Assembly (NCBI GenBank): GCA_019689635.1
Contig: JADGHB010000015.1
Location: 1 to 63,103 of the forward strand
Direction of reading: 5' to 3'
Source: Nevskia sp.
Lineage (GTDB): Bacteria; Pseudomonadota; Gammaproteobacteria; Nevskiales; Nevskiaceae
Length of the DNA: 63,103 nt
The notes under the pieces were generated by a model. The model searched no databases. It worked only from the letters and a program-made list of their open reading frames with translations, and had not been told where the DNA came from. A program made the translations under genes and the position numbers. Position 1 is the first letter of the stretch; the number at the start of each line of letters is the position of its first letter. Shown piece by piece: positions 46,219 to 56,178 of the stretch.

Positions 46219-46270
46219 CAAACGCCGCGCCGACCGGCATCATCGGTCCTTGTCTTCAAGGGAGCCAAGC

Positions 46271-47860
46271 ATGACGGGGGACCCCGCGATCCGCCGCGAG
46301 GTCGGCGCGCTGGCGCTGATGTTCACCGGCCTGGGTTCGATCATCGGCTCCGGCTGGCTGTTCGGCGCCTGGCGCGCGGCGCAGCTCGCCGGCCCGGGCG
46401 CGGTGTGGGCCTGGGTGATCGGCGCGGCGATCGTCCTCGCCATCGCCCTGACCTACGCCGAGCTGGGCGCCATGTTTCCGGAATCCGGCGGCATGGTGCG
46501 CTACGGACATTATTCGCATGGCTCGCTGGTCGGCTTCATCGCCGCCTGGGCCAACTGGATCGCCATCGTCTCGGTGATCCCGGTCGAGGCGGAAGCCTCG
46601 GTGCAGTACATGTCGAGCTGGCCCTGGGCCTGGGCGCAGGCGCTTTATCAGGATCACAGTCTGACGCCGCCGGGACTGGCGATCGCCGCGGCGCTGGTGA
46701 TCGTCTATTTCCTGCTGAATTTCTGGAGCGTGAAACTCTTTGCGCGCGCCAACAGCGCCATCACCCTGGTCAAGCTGATCGTGCCGGCCGCCACCGCGCT
46801 CGCGCTGATGGCCACCGCCTTCCACCCCGAGAACTTCCACGTCGGCGCGCACGGCGGCGGACATGCGATCAATTTCTCGGCGGTGCTGACCGCGGTGGCG
46901 ATCAGCGGCATCGTGTTCAGCTACAACGGCTTCCAGAGTCCGGTCAACCTCGCCGGGGAAGCGCGCCACCCGGGACGCAGCGTGCCCTTCGGCATGCTCG
47001 GCTCGATCTTCCTGGCCACCGTGGTGTACCTGCTGCTGCAGTGCGCCTTCCTCGGCGCCGTGGAACCGCAGGCGCTGGCCCGCGGCGGCTGGGCGGCGCT
47101 GGAATACAGCTCGCCGTTCGCCCAGCTCGCGCTGGCGCTCAACCTCAACTGGCTGGCCTTGCTGCTCTACGGCGACGCCTTCTTGAGCCCTTCCGGCACC
47201 GGCATCACCTACACCGCGACCACCGCGCGCATGATCTACGCGATGGAAAAAAACGGCTCGCTGCCGGAAGTGCTGGGCCGCGTGCATCCGCGTTTCGGCG
47301 TGCCGCGGCCGGCGATGTGGCTCAACCTCGCGGTGTCGTACCTGTTCATGTTTTTCTTCCGCGGCTGGGCGGCGCTGGCGGAGGTGATTTCGGTGGCGAC
47401 CATCATCTCCTACCTCACCGGCCCGGTCAGCGCGATGGTGCTGCGGCGCACCGCGCCGGGACTGCAGCGGCCGTTGCGCCTGCCCGCGCTGGCGCTGTTC
47501 GCGCTCCTGGCCTTCGTGTTTTCCACCGAACTGCTGTACTGGGCGCGCTGGCCGCGCACCGGCGAGATCATCCTGCTCATGCTCGTGGCCCTGCCGGTGT
47601 ATTTCTACTACCAGCGGCGCGGCGGCTGGCGCGGTTTCCGCGACGCCCTCGCCGGGGCCGCCTGGCTGATCGCCTATCTGCCGGCGATCGCCGCGCTGTC
47701 GTATTGCGGCAGCGCGCGCTTCGGCGGGCGCGACTGGATTCCTTTCGGCTGGGATTTGGCCGTCGTCGCCGCGGTGGCGCTGGCGTTTTATTTCTGGGGG
47801 CTCAAATGCGGCTTCCGCACGCCCGAGGTGGCGGCGGCGGAAACCGCCGCGAACGCTTGA
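46271..47860 (+). CDS. APC-superfamily amino acid permease
   Basis: A 529-residue transporter of about 12 to 14 membrane segments. TM1 has the unwound helix GLGSIIGSGWLFGAW, and TM6 has VAISGIVFSYNGFQSPVNLAGEARHPGRS, typical of aspartate/glutamate or other amino acid:proton symporters of the APC family. The ATG at 46271 has AGGGAG about eight bases upstream. Its position after a GNAT and a class V PLP enzyme suggests amino acid uptake linked to their function, as inference. It converges with the EipA-like gene (6 bases). Confidence 0.87.
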   Translation: MTGDPAIRREVGALALMFTGLGSIIGSGWLFGAWRAAQLAGPGAVWAWVIGAAIVLAIALTYAELGAMFPESGGMVRYGHYSHGSLVGFIAAWANWIAIVSVIPVEAEASVQYMSSWPWAWAQALYQDHSLTPPGLAIAAALVIVYFLLNFWSVKLFARANSAITLVKLIVPAATALALMATAFHPENFHVGAHGGGHAINFSAVLTAVAISGIVFSYNGFQSPVNLAGEARHPGRSVPFGMLGSIFLATVVYLLLQCAFLGAVEPQALARGGWAALEYSSPFAQLALALNLNWLALLLYGDAFLSPSGTGITYTATTARMIYAMEKNGSLPEVLGRVHPRFGVPRPAMWLNLAVSYLFMFFFRGWAALAEVISVATIISYLTGPVSAMVLRRTAPGLQRPLRLPALALFALLAFVFSTELLYWARWPRTGEIILLMLVALPVYFYYQRRGGWRGFRDALAGAAWLIAYLPAIAALSYCGSARFGGRDWIPFGWDLAVVAAVALAFYFWGLKCGFRTPEVAAAETAANA

Positions 47861-47866
47861 AAGACC

Positions 47867-48511
47867 TCAGAACGGCACCCAGGTGGGTTTTTCCGTGTAG
47901 CTCAAGTAGCCGACATTGGCGCCGGCGCGCAGGCCCACGCCGGTGCGGATCGGCGCCAGCGTGATGCCGTCGGCGCGCTGGTAGTTGAGGCCGACACCGG
48001 CGACGAGATAAAGACTGCCATCCACCCCGGGGAAGCGCTGGAACAGGTCGCGCGTCCAGTGCAGGTTGTAGACCAAGGTGAACACCTTGGAGGCATTGCC
48101 GCCGAAATCCCAACCCACCGACGGCCCCTGCCAGTACACCTTCATCGAGCCGCCGCCTTTGTAATAGAGCGTGCCTTCGCCGTAGCGCAGACCGACCACC
48201 ACCGCGCCGGAGCCTTCGTTGCCGACGATGTAGGCGTTGGGCTGGCCCAGATCCTTGAACGCTTTCTCGATGGCCTTGGCCAGACCCTCGCTCGTGCCGC
48301 CAAAGAATTTCTTGGCCGCGTCGAGCGTCTCCTCCATGGTGTAGGTCTGCGGCCCGACCTGGCCGTTCGAGGCCGACCCCTGCTGCGGCGCCGAGGACGC
48401 CGGCGCTGGATTCGTCGTCTGGGTCTGATCCTGCGCTCCCGCCCACAGCGGCAGCGCCAGGGCCGCGGCAAGCACGGCGGCGGCCAGGCTTCTGCGAACT
48501 TGGATGGACAT
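47867..48511 (-). CDS. EipA/DUF1134 family periplasmic protein
   Basis: A 214-residue protein. The signal peptide is about residues 1-26 (cleavage near AGA-QDQ), followed by a Gln/Thr/Pro/Ala-rich linker and a DUF1134 domain from about residue 57 (TMEETLDAAKKFFGGTSEGLA, GALRYGEGTLY-like and VYWQGPSVGWDFGGNASKVF). EipA in alphaproteobacteria is a periplasmic factor needed for envelope integrity. The C-terminus resembles the YSC84-type glycine-rich barrel. The ATG at 48511 has AAGGAG about seven bases upstream. It is 110 bases downstream of tldD. Confidence 0.82.
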   Translation of the reverse strand: MSIQVRRSLAAAVLAAALALPLWAGAQDQTQTTNPAPASSAPQQGSASNGQVGPQTYTMEETLDAAKKFFGGTSEGLAKAIEKAFKDLGQPNAYIVGNEGSGAVVVGLRYGEGTLYYKGGGSMKVYWQGPSVGWDFGGNASKVFTLVYNLHWTRDLFQRFPGVDGSLYLVAGVGLNYQRADGITLAPIRTGVGLRAGANVGYLSYTEKPTWVPF

Positions 48512-48621
48512 CGTCGTTCTCCTTGCGATCGGTTCCGCGTTGGGACTTCGATGAGACCCCGAACCGGCAGCCGCGTTCAGCCTGCATCGCGGAACCTGAA
48601 TGCGGGCTTGCTGACGGTGCG

Positions 48622-50064
48622 CTAAGCCTGCGTGCCGCCGACGGTGATGGCGTCGATCTTGACCGTGGGCATGCCCACGCCGACCGGCACGCTCTGTCCG
48701 TCCTTGCCGCACACGCCGATACCGGGGTCCAGCTTGAGATCGTGGCCGAGCATGGACACGCGCGTGAGCACCTCCGGTCCGTTGCCGATCAAGGTGGCGC
48801 CTTTCACCGGGTGCGTGATCTTGCCGCGTTCGATCAAGTACGCCTCGGTGGCGGAGAACACGAAGTTGCCGTTGGTGATGTCCACCTGCCCGCCGCCGAA
48901 GTTCACCGCATACAGTCCGCGCTCGACCGAGGCCAGGATTTCGGCGGGGTCGTGCGGACCGGGCAGCAGATAGGTGTTGGTCATGCGCGGCATCGGCAAG
49001 TGCGCGAAGGATTCGCGGCGGCCGTTGCCGGTCGGGCGCATGCCCATCAGCCGTGCGTTGAGCTTGTCCTGCAGATAACCGCGCAGCACGCCCTCCTCGA
49101 TCAGCGTGGTGCATTGCGTGGGGGTGCCTTCGTCGTCGAGCGTCAGCGAACCGCGGCGCTTGACCAGGGTGCCGTCGTCCACGACCGTGCATAGTTCGCT
49201 GGCCACCTTCTCGCCGATGCGTCCGCTATACGCCGAAGTGCCCTTGCGATTGAAATCGCCTTCCAGGCCGTGGCCCACCGCCTCGTGCAGAAGGATGCCG
49301 GGCCAGCCCGGACCGAGCACCACCGTCATTACCCCGGCCGGCGCCGGCAGCGCCTCAAGCGCGACCAGCGCCTGGCGCACCGCCTCGCGCGCCAAGCGCT
49401 CCGGCGCGTCGCCGGCGAAAAAATCCTCATACGTGCCACGGCCGCCGCCTCCGCTGCTGCCCTGCTCGCGCCGGCCGTCCTGCTCCGCGATCACCGTCAC
49501 GCTCATGCGCACCAGCGGTCGCACGTCCGCGGCGAAGGTTCCGTCGGCGGCAGCGATCAGCACCACTTCATGGCTGGCGGCGAGCGAGACCATCACCTGG
49601 GTGACGCGCCGATCGGCGGCGCGCGCCGCGGCGTCTGCGCGTTTGAGCAGTTCCAGCTTCTTGTCCACCGGCAGCGAGTCCAGTGGATCGACGCCGGCAT
49701 AGCGTGGCGCGGCAGTCACCCTGCGGCGCGCGGCGAGCGCTCCGCTCTGTCCCTGGCGCACGATCGCGGTCGCTGCGCCGGCCGCCTCGGTCAGCGCCGG
49801 CAACTGCAGCTCGTCGCTGTAGGCAAAACCCTGTTTCTCGCCGGCCAGCGCGCGCAGTCCCACGCCCTGCTCGCGATGATGGCTGCCGGACTTGACGATG
49901 CCGTCCTCGAAGAACCAGCTCTCGGTCTGCGCCTGCTGAAAGTAGAGATCCGCGCCGTCGATGCCGGGTTTCATCAACAAGGACAGCACCCGCTCGATGC
50001 GGGCTTCGTCCAGCTCGGCGGGCTCGAGCAGGCTGCGACGGGCGAGTTCCAGCGTATCGGTCAT
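48622..50064 (-). CDS. tldD: TldD metalloprotease subunit
   Basis: A 480-residue protease of the TldD/PmbA pair, known to process peptides such as microcin B17 and CcdA. The zinc motif H-E-x-x-x-H is at about residues 259-264 in [14 protein letters not shown], and the third-ligand region [10 protein letters not shown] is near the end. Its partner TldE/PmbA is not in the window. In many Gammaproteobacteria tldD follows yhdP and nit directly; here an anion permease on the other strand separates it from nit. Confidence 0.95.
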   Translation of the reverse strand: MTDTLELARRSLLEPAELDEARIERVLSLLMKPGIDGADLYFQQAQTESWFFEDGIVKSGSHHREQGVGLRALAGEKQGFAYSDELQLPALTEAAGAATAIVRQGQSGALAARRRVTAAPRYAGVDPLDSLPVDKKLELLKRADAAARAADRRVTQVMVSLAASHEVVLIAAADGTFAADVRPLVRMSVTVIAEQDGRREQGSSGGGGRGTYEDFFAGDAPERLAREAVRQALVALEALPAPAGVMTVVLGPGWPGILLHEAVGHGLEGDFNRKGTSAYSGRIGEKVASELCTVVDDGTLVKRRGSLTLDDEGTPTQCTTLIEEGVLRGYLQDKLNARLMGMRPTGNGRRESFAHLPMPRMTNTYLLPGPHDPAEILASVERGLYAVNFGGGQVDITNGNFVFSATEAYLIERGKITHPVKGATLIGNGPEVLTRVSMLGHDLKLDPGIGVCGKDGQSVPVGVGMPTVKIDAITVGGTQA

Positions 50065-50214
50065 GGCCTGGTAAAGAAGCGGATGGAAAGATGATTGCGG
50101 CGCGAATGCGCCGCTTCAAGCCCATGGCAAAGCGCCATCGTGAGCATGATACGCTAGCGCGACTGCGCAGGCCCGGCCCGGCTTGCGCAAGCCAAGCCGA
50201 GGCTTTCCCAACCG

Positions 50215-51357
50215 ATGCCGTCGACCGAAGAGGCGGCCGCGCGCCGTCCGGCACTGCGGCTGCGGCTCGCCGCCGCGCTACGCCGCGATCCGGTCCTGGC
50301 GGCGCTGGCGCTGCTGACGCCCTTGCTGCTATTGCTCGCGCCGCTGCCCGCGCGCGACTGGCTCCGGCTGCCGGACTGGTCCACGCTGGAAGCGCTGGCC
50401 GGCTTGCTGGTGTTGACCCGCGCCATCGAGCACAGCGGATATTTGCAGCACGCGGCCATCCTCATCGTCGACCGCATCCGTAGCCTGCGCGGCCTGGCCC
50501 TGGCTTTGGCGAGTCTGTCGGCCGCGTTGTCCACGGTGCTGACCAACGACGTGACGCTGTTCCTGGTCGTGCCGCTGACGGTCTCCATCGCGCGCGTCGC
50601 GGCCGTGCCGCTGTCGCGCCTGGTGATCTTCGAGGCGCTGGCGGTCAATGCCGGCTCCATGCTCACGCCGGTCGGCAATCCGCAGAACCTGTTTCTGTGG
50701 CACCGCTCGGGACTCGGCATGCCCGCCTTCATCGCACAGATGCTGCCGGCCACGGCGCTGCTCTTCGCGCTGCTGTGCGCCGCCATTTTCCTGGCGTTTC
50801 CGCGTCGGCCGGTGCAGCTCCGGCTCGACGAGGCCAGCGCGCGACGCGACATCGGCCTGCTCGCCTTCGGCGCGCTGGGGCTCGCCTTGTTCCTGCTCGC
50901 CCTGCATGTTCATTGGGCGCTGCCGGCGGCGGTCGCGGTGGTGGTGCTGGCCGCGGGCTTCGCTCGCCGTGCGCTGGCCGAGGCGGACTGGAGCCTGCTG
51001 GCGGTGATCGCGCTGATGTTTCTCGCGCTCGGCGCCCTCGCTGCGCTGCCGCCGGTCGCGGCGGTGCTGGCGCGCCTGCCGCTGGCGCAAGCCTGGGCGG
51101 CCTACTGGTCGGGCGTGATCGTCGCCCAGGGCATCAGCAACGTGCCGGCGGCGATCTTGCTGGCGCGCGACGGCGTGGCCCTGCCCGCGCTGGCTTATGG
51201 CGTCAACGTCGGCGGTTTCGGGCTGGCGATCGGCTCGCTGGCCAATCTCATCGCGCTGCGCCTGGCGGGCGGCGGCGCGATTTACCGCGAGTTCCACCGC
51301 ATCTCGCTGCCGTTCCTGCTGATCGCCGCCGTGGCGGTGTACGCGTTGCTGCCGTAA
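50215..51357 (+). CDS. ArsB/NhaD/SLC13-superfamily permease
   Basis: A 380-residue membrane protein with 10 to 11 hydrophobic segments. Two inverted half-repeats carry the ion-transporter motifs SAALSTVLTNDVTLFLVVPL and VNAGSMLTPVGNPQNLFLW in the first half, and SGVIVAQGISNVPAAILLA and YGVNVGGFGLAIGSLANLIA in the second. These are typical of YbiR/ArsB/citrate-type transporters. The substrate is unknown. It lies on the plus strand between tldD and nit, which are on the minus strand, and so interrupts a usually compact cluster. Confidence 0.83.
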   Translation: MPSTEEAAARRPALRLRLAAALRRDPVLAALALLTPLLLLLAPLPARDWLRLPDWSTLEALAGLLVLTRAIEHSGYLQHAAILIVDRIRSLRGLALALASLSAALSTVLTNDVTLFLVVPLTVSIARVAAVPLSRLVIFEALAVNAGSMLTPVGNPQNLFLWHRSGLGMPAFIAQMLPATALLFALLCAAIFLAFPRRPVQLRLDEASARRDIGLLAFGALGLALFLLALHVHWALPAAVAVVVLAAGFARRALAEADWSLLAVIALMFLALGALAALPPVAAVLARLPLAQAWAAYWSGVIVAQGISNVPAAILLARDGVALPALAYGVNVGGFGLAIGSLANLIALRLAGGGAIYREFHRISLPFLLIAAVAVYALLP

Positions 51358-51366
51358 GCCGGTTTC

Positions 51367-52197
51367 TTACAAGCGGCGGTGCGTCAGCGCGGGGAAGCTC
51401 GAGCGCACCTGGCGCAGACGTTCACGCGCCAGCGCGGCCAGCGCCAGACCGGGCGCGTCCGACAGCCGCGCGAGGATCTCGCCCCAGGGATCCACGATCA
51501 GGCTGTGGCCGTAAGTGGCGCGGCCGCTGGGATGCGTGCCGCACTGCGCGGGCGCGAGCACGAAGCACTGGTTCTCGATCGCCCGCGCGCGCAGCAGCGT
51601 CTCCCAGTGGGCGCGGCCGGTGGGCACGGTGAAGGCTGCGGGAACGCACAGCAGTTCCGCGCCGGCCGCCGCCAGCCGCCGGTACAGCTCGGGAAAGCGC
51701 AAGTCGTAGCACACGGAAAGCCCCAGCTTGCCGGCGGGCGTCTCGACCACCACGGCCTGCGCCGGATCGCCGGCGGCGATGGTGGCCGATTCGCGGTAGC
51801 GTTCGCCGCCCGGCACTTCGACGTCGAAAAGATGGATCTTGTCGTAGCGCGCCGCGCGCCGGCCGTACGCGTCGTAAACCAGGCAGGCGGGCCACACGCG
51901 CGAGACGTCGCCGCCGACCCTGAGCGGCACGGTGCCGGCGACGATCCACAGTTTCAGCTCGCGCGCCGTGGCGGCGAGGAAATCCTGGATCGGTCCGCGG
52001 CCATCGTCTTCCGCGAGCGCGAGCTTGTCGGTTTCGCGCCGCCCCATGCAGGCGAAGTTTTCCGGCAGCGCGGCGAGCAGCGCGCCTTGAGCCGCGGCTT
52101 GTTCCAGTGCGCGGCGCGCGGCGGCCAGATTGGCGTCGCGCTCGGCCACGCTGGTCATCTGGATCGCGGCGACGCGCGGGTTCGGGTCTTCGTTCAT
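51367..52197 (-). CDS. nit: Carbon-nitrogen hydrolase (nitrilase superfamily, Nit1 type)
   Basis: A 276-residue nitrilase-fold hydrolase. The catalytic triad is visible as Glu in LLAALPENFACMG, Lys in ARYDKIHLFDVEVPG, and Cys in LGLSVCYDLRFPELYR. Nit1 proteins repair dead-end products such as deaminated glutathione, which fits with the gshAB operon in this genome, although they are not linked. The ATG at 52197 has GAGGAG 11 bases upstream; the ATG at 52206 is only 2 bases after that site. The yhdP stop lies 107 bases upstream. Confidence 0.9.
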   Translation of the reverse strand: MNEDPNPRVAAIQMTSVAERDANLAAARRALEQAAAQGALLAALPENFACMGRRETDKLALAEDDGRGPIQDFLAATARELKLWIVAGTVPLRVGGDVSRVWPACLVYDAYGRRAARYDKIHLFDVEVPGGERYRESATIAAGDPAQAVVVETPAGKLGLSVCYDLRFPELYRRLAAAGAELLCVPAAFTVPTGRAHWETLLRARAIENQCFVLAPAQCGTHPSGRATYGHSLIVDPWGEILARLSDAPGLALAALARERLRQVRSSFPALTHRRL

Positions 52198-52304
52198 CAA
52201 GACCATCGCTCCTCGAGGGAATTTTTTAAACAGATTTTCACAGACTCTCGCAAAGCGCCAGCACGCCCCGAGCTTTTCGCGCGGTGCAAGCGACGGCCCG
52301 ATGT

Positions 52305-55300
52305 TCAACTGCCCGCCGGCAAAGGCGCGGATGACTCGCCCGAAGGCGCCGGCTGCACGGCGGCCGGCTTGATCTGCGGGTTGTCCCAGCTTCCGGTGAC
52401 GTGGTAGCTGAAGCGGCTGAGCTTGCTGAATGGCTTGTTGAAGATCTCCTGCGCCAGCAGGGCCACGCCGCCGCCGATCGGCCCGCCGAGCAAGGTGGCG
52501 CCGACGGTCACCGCGGTGGACACGTCGGGATAGACCGTGACGTGCTGGTCGTAGTCCCGTGTCGCCAGACCGATGCGGCCGCGCATTTCCATCTTCATGG
52601 ACGGCGCGACGATTTCGAGGTCGTCGGTCTGGGCCTGGCCGTCGGCGAGCTTGAAGCTGCCGGTGAGCGTATCGAAGGACAGACCCTTGGACACCACGTC
52701 CCGGAAGTCGAACGTCAGTCGCCGCGGCAGCGCGTAGAGATTGAGCAGGCCGAGCACGCGCCCGGCACCGGGTTCCACCGCCCTGAGCGTGCCTTTCTCG
52801 ACCTCCAGCCTGACCGTGCCCTGCGCCTGTGCCAGCGCCAGCCCGTCGGGATTCTGCGGCCAGGACAGCGCGCCTTCGAACCGGCTGCGCTGGGCCTCCA
52901 GGTTGGGCGCGTAGCCGAAGGCGCGCAGCACGGCCCCCACTTTCGGGCTCCTGAAGTCGAAATCGAACTGCGCGGAGGAATTCCCGCCGCCGCGGTGCCA
53001 GGCGCCGTGGGCCGTGGCGATGAGGTCACCGTGGTCGAGCGAGAATGTCTCCAGGGCCTGGCCATCGGGGATGCGCGCACTCTTGAAGACGAAGCGACCG
53101 AGATCGACGTCGCCGATTTCGAGCGCCGCGCAGGAAAGATCCAGCAACGGCGCGCGGCGCGGATCGAAGGGTTCGGCCGGGCTGGGAGCGGTTTCGGCTG
53201 CGGCCGCCTCGTTCGCTGCCGCCAAGGGCCGGAACGCCAGGCGCGCGAGCTGCGCACGGATCAGGCCGGGATCGGAAGCGGTGGCGCGCTGCCAATCGAT
53301 GCGGCCCTGCGCGCCCTCGCCGTCGAGCAGGATGCTTAAGCCGCCGGGGGCGGGCGCCACCTGCAGGTGCGCGGGCCGTAGCGCCGCGCGGCCGATGCGC
53401 AATTCTTGCGGCGTCAGGTCCGCGCCGCGGAAGGTCAGCGCGCTTCCCGACGCCGGCAGGCGATCGAGCAAGGCCAGCCAGGGCAAGGGCTCGAACGTCT
53501 CCGGCGCGCCGGAGACATAAATTCCGTCGTTTTTCGCTTCCGGCGCCGCCCCGGCGCCCAGCAGGACGTCCGCCGCGCGCAGCTCCGCGGTCTCGCCCGC
53601 GCGCGCGAAGCGCAGGGTGAGGTGTGCCCGATCGTCGGCGTCGATCTTCACCATCAATGGCGCGCCGGAACCGCGGCCGTTGACCGTCACCTGCAAGGGC
53701 AAAGGCTCGGCGGCGCTCTTGTCCAGCGGCGGCGGCAATCCGCTGCTCAGGCCCAGCAGATCGCTTTCCAGGGTCAGGATGCCGGCCTGCGGCCCGGAAA
53801 AGGGCAGTCGCGCCCGCCAGTCCGCGGCACCCGACAACCGCGCGCGCAGGAAATCGGGCACGTAGGCGGCGAACAGGCCGTCGTCGGGCGCCACCGGCGC
53901 CGTGAATGCCACGCTCAGCACGCCGTCGGGGCTGTGCGGTTCGGGGTGGATCGAGGCGGTAAGCGCGGTGCGATCCAGGCTCGCTTCGAGCGCGTCGGCG
54001 TCCACGCCCTGGTCGCCGAAGCGCAGCGTGCCGGTGAGCGCCTGCACGGGCGGGTCGATGCCGCGCACGCGCACGGTGAGACCTTCGAGCTGCACCTCGC
54101 CCGTCGCCGTCACCGGCGGGTCATCCTGATCCAGCGGTAGCTGCAGATGCAGTTTCGCCGCCGCCGGGCCGCTGGCATCGGTCTGCTGCAGGAGGCCGGA
54201 AAGCCGGTCCGCCAAGGGGCTCGCGCGCAGCACGGCGTAATAACGCGCGGCATCGCCGTGCACGCGGCCGTCCACGGCGAGCTGGGGCGTGCGGAAGTCG
54301 GGGATCTGCGCCTGCGCGCGGTCCAGCGTCAGGCCGCCGAATTGCGCCCCGCGGGCGTCGATCTGCAGGCCGTGACCGCGAAACTTGAGCAGCGCCTGCA
54401 GACGCTGCAGCGGCGGCCAGCGCGGCGCGTAGTCGAGCGCGGCGTCGGTCACGGCGAGATCCAGCGCCCAGCGGCCGTCGGCCTGCTCGACGTAGGGGAA
54501 GTCCGCCAGCGGCCCGGCGACGTCGAGATGGCCGGCGGTCACGCGCGCCTCGTGTAGGGAACGGGCGAGCCAGGCGCGCGTCTTGGCGCCCCAGGTCAGC
54601 GGCAGGTTGCTCTCGAATGGCGCCACCGAATCGGCGGCGAAATCGCTTTGCAGCGACAGCTCCGGCGAGCGCGAGGCGTCGCTCGGCAGCCACAGCGTCA
54701 TCGTGCCCCGGCCGCGGCTGTCGAGCGCGTGCCATTCGAACTGCGGCGCGCTCAGGCGCCAGCCTTGCGCGTCGTGCTGCCAGTCGAGCTCGCCGGACAG
54801 CGCCTCGATCGGCAGCGGATGCGCGAACCAGTGCGGCAGGCGCAGCGTGAGCGCGCTGCGGTCGAGGGTGAGTGCGCCGCCGTCCTGGTCGGCGGTGAGC
54901 CAGGCGTCGAGATCGGCGAGGCCGTTCTCGTCGGCCGAAGAAGCCAGGCCCGCGCCGGCCAGCCTGGCGCGCAGGCTGTAGCGATCGGCGGCGCTTGCGG
55001 CATGTTCGTAATGCAGCGTCAGCTCCGGCATCTCGCCGCGCAGATCCGCCACGCGCGCTCCGGCCTCCGCCGGCACTTTCCAGACCGCAAGCCAGGGCGC
55101 GAGCGCGGACAGCGGCACCGCCTCCAGCTGCGCGTCGAGGGCGTAGCCCTGCGGCCGGGGCGCGAAGTGCAGGATGCCGCGCGTCGGTGCGCGCAGTGCG
55201 CCGGCGCCGAGCGCCAGACGGCGCAGCTCCACCTGCCAGCCGCTGGCATCCGGCCGGGCGAGGACCGAAACGACGAGCGGCGCCACCTGCGCGCGCACCG

Positions 55301-56153
55301 TCGCGCCGTGCAGCGCCTCGGCGGCGGCCACCTGCAGTTGCGCCTCGATCCGATCGAAGCGGCCGGATTCGATGCGACCGCTCGCCTGCATGCGCGCATC
55401 GCTCAACTTCAATCGCACGCCGGCAGCCAGGTGGCGCTCGAGACCGGGCCAGCCGCGCAAGCCGTCCAGCGTCGCCGACCACTCGCCCTGCCAGCTTTGC
55501 GGCTCGCCCCAGTCGCCGCCGACGTCGGCCGCGAGCTGCGCCACGCCGGCGAGCGAGGCGGGCGGCCGGATGCGCGCCCGCAAGCGCGTGACGGTGCCGG
55601 CGCGCTGCAGGATGGCCTGGTCGAGGTCGAAGCGCAGCGGCGCCTCGCCGAGCAGCGGCGCACGCAGCAGCACTTGGGCGTCGTACACCGCCAGCCGTTC
55701 GAAATGCCCGGCCTGCTGCGAAAACGGCGCGCCGCCGGCCGAGCTCAGGCCCAGTCCGTGCAAGGTCCAGTGGCCCTGCGCGTCGATTTCGACTGCGAAC
55801 TGCAGGCCGTAGATTTCGGCCGTGCTCGGCATGAAATCCGCCGCGAGCAGATGACCGAGGCCGAATCCCAGGCGCAGGCGCTTGAGTTGCAGCCGGGGCG
55901 TGCCGCCGGCGTCGAGCAGGGCGACGTCGGAAAGGTCCAGGCTCGGCCGCAGCCCGCGCCAGGTGAGGCCCACGGCCGCGATGCGCACCGGCACGCCCAC
56001 CGCCTGCGTCACCCAGTCCTGCAGCTTGAGGCGATAACCGGGCACGGCTTCCACCGCCAGCCGGAACAGCAGGCTGACGCTCGCCGCCAGCACCAGCAGC
56101 GCGGCGAGCGTGCTGACGGCGAACGTCCACCAGCGACGACGGCCGGATTGCAT
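52305..56153 (-). CDS. yhdP: YhdP family AsmA-like envelope phospholipid transport protein
   Basis: A 1282-residue protein. An N-terminal membrane anchor at about residues 8-32 is followed by a very long periplasmic region of repeated beta-strand (AsmA/TamB-like) structure. The C-terminal part has ATLLGGPIGGGVALLAQEIFNKPFSKLSRFSYHVTGSWDNP, typical of the YhdP family (TIGR02099). YhdP, with TamB and YdbH, carries phospholipids to the outer membrane in E. coli. The length is normal for the family. It lies 25 bases after rng and is part of the maf-rng-yhdP-nit arrangement. Confidence 0.93.
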   Translation of the reverse strand: MQSGRRRWWTFAVSTLAALLVLAASVSLLFRLAVEAVPGYRLKLQDWVTQAVGVPVRIAAVGLTWRGLRPSLDLSDVALLDAGGTPRLQLKRLRLGFGLGHLLAADFMPSTAEIYGLQFAVEIDAQGHWTLHGLGLSSAGGAPFSQQAGHFERLAVYDAQVLLRAPLLGEAPLRFDLDQAILQRAGTVTRLRARIRPPASLAGVAQLAADVGGDWGEPQSWQGEWSATLDGLRGWPGLERHLAAGVRLKLSDARMQASGRIESGRFDRIEAQLQVAAAEALHGATVRAQVAPLVVSVLARPDASGWQVELRRLALGAGALRAPTRGILHFAPRPQGYALDAQLEAVPLSALAPWLAVWKVPAEAGARVADLRGEMPELTLHYEHAASAADRYSLRARLAGAGLASSADENGLADLDAWLTADQDGGALTLDRSALTLRLPHWFAHPLPIEALSGELDWQHDAQGWRLSAPQFEWHALDSRGRGTMTLWLPSDASRSPELSLQSDFAADSVAPFESNLPLTWGAKTRAWLARSLHEARVTAGHLDVAGPLADFPYVEQADGRWALDLAVTDAALDYAPRWPPLQRLQALLKFRGHGLQIDARGAQFGGLTLDRAQAQIPDFRTPQLAVDGRVHGDAARYYAVLRASPLADRLSGLLQQTDASGPAAAKLHLQLPLDQDDPPVTATGEVQLEGLTVRVRGIDPPVQALTGTLRFGDQGVDADALEASLDRTALTASIHPEPHSPDGVLSVAFTAPVAPDDGLFAAYVPDFLRARLSGAADWRARLPFSGPQAGILTLESDLLGLSSGLPPPLDKSAAEPLPLQVTVNGRGSGAPLMVKIDADDRAHLTLRFARAGETAELRAADVLLGAGAAPEAKNDGIYVSGAPETFEPLPWLALLDRLPASGSALTFRGADLTPQELRIGRAALRPAHLQVAPAPGGLSILLDGEGAQGRIDWQRATASDPGLIRAQLARLAFRPLAAANEAAAAETAPSPAEPFDPRRAPLLDLSCAALEIGDVDLGRFVFKSARIPDGQALETFSLDHGDLIATAHGAWHRGGGNSSAQFDFDFRSPKVGAVLRAFGYAPNLEAQRSRFEGALSWPQNPDGLALAQAQGTVRLEVEKGTLRAVEPGAGRVLGLLNLYALPRRLTFDFRDVVSKGLSFDTLTGSFKLADGQAQTDDLEIVAPSMKMEMRGRIGLATRDYDQHVTVYPDVSTAVTVGATLLGGPIGGGVALLAQEIFNKPFSKLSRFSYHVTGSWDNPQIKPAAVQPAPSGESSAPLPAGS

Positions 56154-56178
56154 CAGGCGCTCGCCCGGTGCGGCGCCA

